A program made the position numbers and the translations under genes. Shown piece by piece: positions 4,899 through 6,429 of a DNA stretch of 6,429 nucleotides. Position 1 is the stretch's first letter. Each line of letters starts with the position of its first letter. Location: the NCBI GenBank assembly GCA_017454565.1, contig JAFTCS010000108.1, forward strand, positions 1 to 6,429. The letters run 5' to 3'. Origin of the DNA: Clostridia bacterium (GTDB lineage: Bacteria > Bacillota > Clostridia > Oscillospirales > Acutalibacteraceae). Below the pieces are notes generated by a model, which did not search any database, was not told the DNA's origin, and was given only the letters and a program-made list of their open reading frames with translations.

Positions 4899-5981
4899 AT
4901 GAATGGAACAAAACGCAAAAGATCCTCTATACCCTGGGGGCTGATCTTTAATCTGTGTATTATTGGTCTGACTATAGGTCTTATTGTTTTCTTTATATTT
5001 TCCAAAGACGGATTCATCGACCTGCTTAACAGCGGTCTTAAAATAGATGTATTATGGCTCATTATAGCGCTTGCACTGTACTTCCTTAATATCGTACTGG
5101 ATACTTATATAATCTATCTTTTTGTCCGACGAAGTACGCCCTCGTTCACGATATGGAACGCGGTGGTCGTATCAATGGTTGGGCAGTTTTACTGCGCGGT
5201 TACTCCCAGTGCTTCCGGCGGACAGCCCATGCAGGTGCTCACAATGTCAAGGCTCGGAGTGAAGGCGTCAAACGCAACAGCTGCCCTTATTCAGAAATTC
5301 CTGGTGTGGCAGTTTACTCTTACCGGCTATAGTATCCTTGCCATGGTGCTGCGTTTCGGTATGTTCGTGCAAAGCCTTGATTTTGCCATGTGGGTGCTGA
5401 CTGTCATAGGATTTATGGGTCAGGTAGGCACTATTGTGGTGCTGCTGCTGGCGTCTTTCAACAAAAATGTTACCACAAAGGTCATTGGCGGAATTTTTAA
5501 GCTGTTGGGAAAAATACATATTCTTAAAAATGTGGATGAAAAGATAAAGAAGCTTGACGAGAGCCTTACAAATTTCCACAACTGCAACAAGGATCTGAAC
5601 AAGGACAAGACTCTTGTGGTAAAGGTATATGTCATTACTTTTGTGCAGCTTACGGTGCTGTTTTTAGTGCCGTTCTGCATAGCGAGATCCTTTGGCAAGC
5701 ATGATGTTCAGATGTTCGATATGCTCTGCGCACAGTCGTTTGTCAGCATGGTGTCCGGACTGGTTCCGCTGCCAGGCGGTTCAGGTGCAGCCGAATACTG
5801 TTTCAGCGCTTTCTTTGGCTCCACATTTGACGAGGCTACCATAAAGTCGGCAATACTTATCTGGCGCTGCATAACCTACTATCTGACTATAATTATTTCG
5901 CTGCCTTTTGCGGCTGTCAGAAAAAAGAAGGTCGCAGCAGAGGACGCAGCAGCCGGTGCGGAAGGTTCGGCTGCCAAGTGA
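4899..5981 (+). CDS. LPG synthase TM-region/UPF0104 family integral membrane protein (flippase-like)
   Basis: A 360-aa polytopic membrane protein with a very good Shine-Dalgarno site (GAGGTGAT at 4888-4895). A basic N-terminus (KRKRSS) precedes about seven to eight hydrophobic segments, roughly at 13-34, 50-76, 86-104, 125-152, 161-186, 239-263, 285-300 and 315-340. Family signatures seen are GQFYCAVTPSASGGQPMQV at 95-113 and SGLVPLPGGSGAAEY at 296-310, both typical of the membrane domain of MprF and of YbhN/AglD-like proteins. A charged loop near 190-232 separates the halves. It lacks the C-terminal soluble aminoacyl-transferase domain of MprF, so it should not itself make lysyl-phosphatidylglycerol. 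Stand-alone members are thought to move or help process envelope lipids or glycolipids. The Lys/Ala/Glu-rich tail (341-360) is low complexity. It ends in tandem in-frame stops (TGA TAA), and a glycosyltransferase follows after 26 bp, consistent with a shared job in surface glycan or glycolipid synthesis. Confidence 0.85.
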   Translation: MNGTKRKRSSIPWGLIFNLCIIGLTIGLIVFFIFSKDGFIDLLNSGLKIDVLWLIIALALYFLNIVLDTYIIYLFVRRSTPSFTIWNAVVVSMVGQFYCAVTPSASGGQPMQVLTMSRLGVKASNATAALIQKFLVWQFTLTGYSILAMVLRFGMFVQSLDFAMWVLTVIGFMGQVGTIVVLLLASFNKNVTTKVIGGIFKLLGKIHILKNVDEKIKKLDESLTNFHNCNKDLNKDKTLVVKVYVITFVQLTVLFLVPFCIARSFGKHDVQMFDMLCAQSFVSMVSGLVPLPGGSGAAEYCFSAFFGSTFDEATIKSAILIWRCITYYLTIIISLPFAAVRKKKVAAEDAAAGAEGSAAK

Positions 5982-6007
5982 TAATGTTTTAATCCGAGGT
6001 GAGTTCA

Positions 6008-6429
6008 ATGTCCGGGTCACATCCTGCTGTCAGCATTGTGATACCCATGTATAACTGCGGAAAAATGCTGGTTCCATGCCTTGAGTCTATCAGGTCGCAG
6101 AGCTTTGATGACTTTGAGGTCATTATAGTAAACAACCGTTCAGACGACGGCTCAGTTGAGACTGCCCATTCATATTCAGATATGGACAAGCGTTTCCGGG
6201 TGTTCGACAACGCCGAAGGCGGCGCGGGATCTTCAAGAAATATCGGTGTTTCTCATGCAGCCGGAGAGTATATATGCTTTATAGACGGAGATGACCGCAT
6301 AAGCAATGACTGTCTTGAAAAGCTCTATGCCGCCGCTAAGGAGAACGATGCGGATATATCCGTTTGCGGTTTCGACTTCTACTTCCTTAACAATGAAAAG
6401 ACCAAACGTGGCATGAGAGTTCCTGACAG
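6008..6429 (+). CDS. family 2 glycosyltransferase (3' partial)
   Basis: The frame is open from the ATG at 6008 to the right edge (140 full codons), so only the N-terminal part is present. GAGGTGA (5996-6002) lies 5 nt before the ATG. Seen: VSIVIPMYNCGKML at 8-21, the nucleotide-sugar binding strand of GT-A folds; FEVIIVNNRSDDGS at 36-49, corresponding to the usual VNDGSTDGS; GGAGSSRNIGVSHAAGEYI at 71-89; and FIDGDD at 91-96, with the metal-binding DxD at D93-D95. The N43 in VNNRSDDGS replaces the commonest Asp but occurs in some GT2 enzymes. It should be a cytoplasmic, membrane-associated transferase using an activated sugar. Donor and acceptor cannot be read from this part. It is probably cotranscribed with the preceding membrane protein. 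Confidence 0.9.
   Translation, partial: MSGSHPAVSIVIPMYNCGKMLVPCLESIRSQSFDDFEVIIVNNRSDDGSVETAHSYSDMDKRFRVFDNAEGGAGSSRNIGVSHAAGEYICFIDGDDRISNDCLEKLYAAAKENDADISVCGFDFYFLNNEKTKRGMRVPD

Overview
The window reads as ordinary chromosomal DNA of a low-to-mid GC Clostridia member. A Ruminococcus-like Oscillospiraceae is my best guess, from protein style, strong GAGGTG-type ribosome binding sites and sigma-A-type promoters. That placement is inference and no database was consulted. All six protein genes lie on the + strand; the first is cut at the left edge and the last at the right edge.

Layout: (1) 1-1467, the 3' part of a FAD-dependent oxidoreductase of the COG2509 type, open to the left edge. (2) A short gap with a clear promoter (TTGATT, 17 bp, TATAAT) driving a two-gene operon: thymidylate kinase (tmk, true start 1610) and, 3 bp after its stop, a PLP-dependent O-acetylhomoserine sulfhydrylase (metY). 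(3) 3512-4087, a 576-bp intergenic region with no convincing protein gene. It holds eight exact-length 28-bp tandem repeats abutting the metY stop codon, then a structured stretch with its own candidate promoter, several hairpins and an intrinsic terminator, possibly a ~155-nt small RNA or attenuated leader. (4) 4088-4723, a phosphoribosyltransferase related to orotate phosphoribosyltransferase, with an upstream promoter and a strong downstream terminator. (5) From a strong extended -10 promoter, an operon of a polytopic membrane protein of the LPG-synthase-TM/UPF0104 family followed by a family 2 glycosyltransferase (partial), suggesting envelope lipid or polysaccharide work.

The genes fall into unrelated housekeeping units: nucleotide supply (tmk, PRTase), sulfur amino acid synthesis (metY) and envelope glycan/lipid functions. 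The most interesting part is the metY-PRTase intergenic region. There the 28-bp repeat (read on the - strand) and a single downstream hairpin (read on the + strand) share the same 9-nt lead and the same GTCAC loop but have different complementary stems. This looks like two versions of one structured element in opposite orientations. I saw no CRISPR spacers, transposase, tRNA or rRNA.
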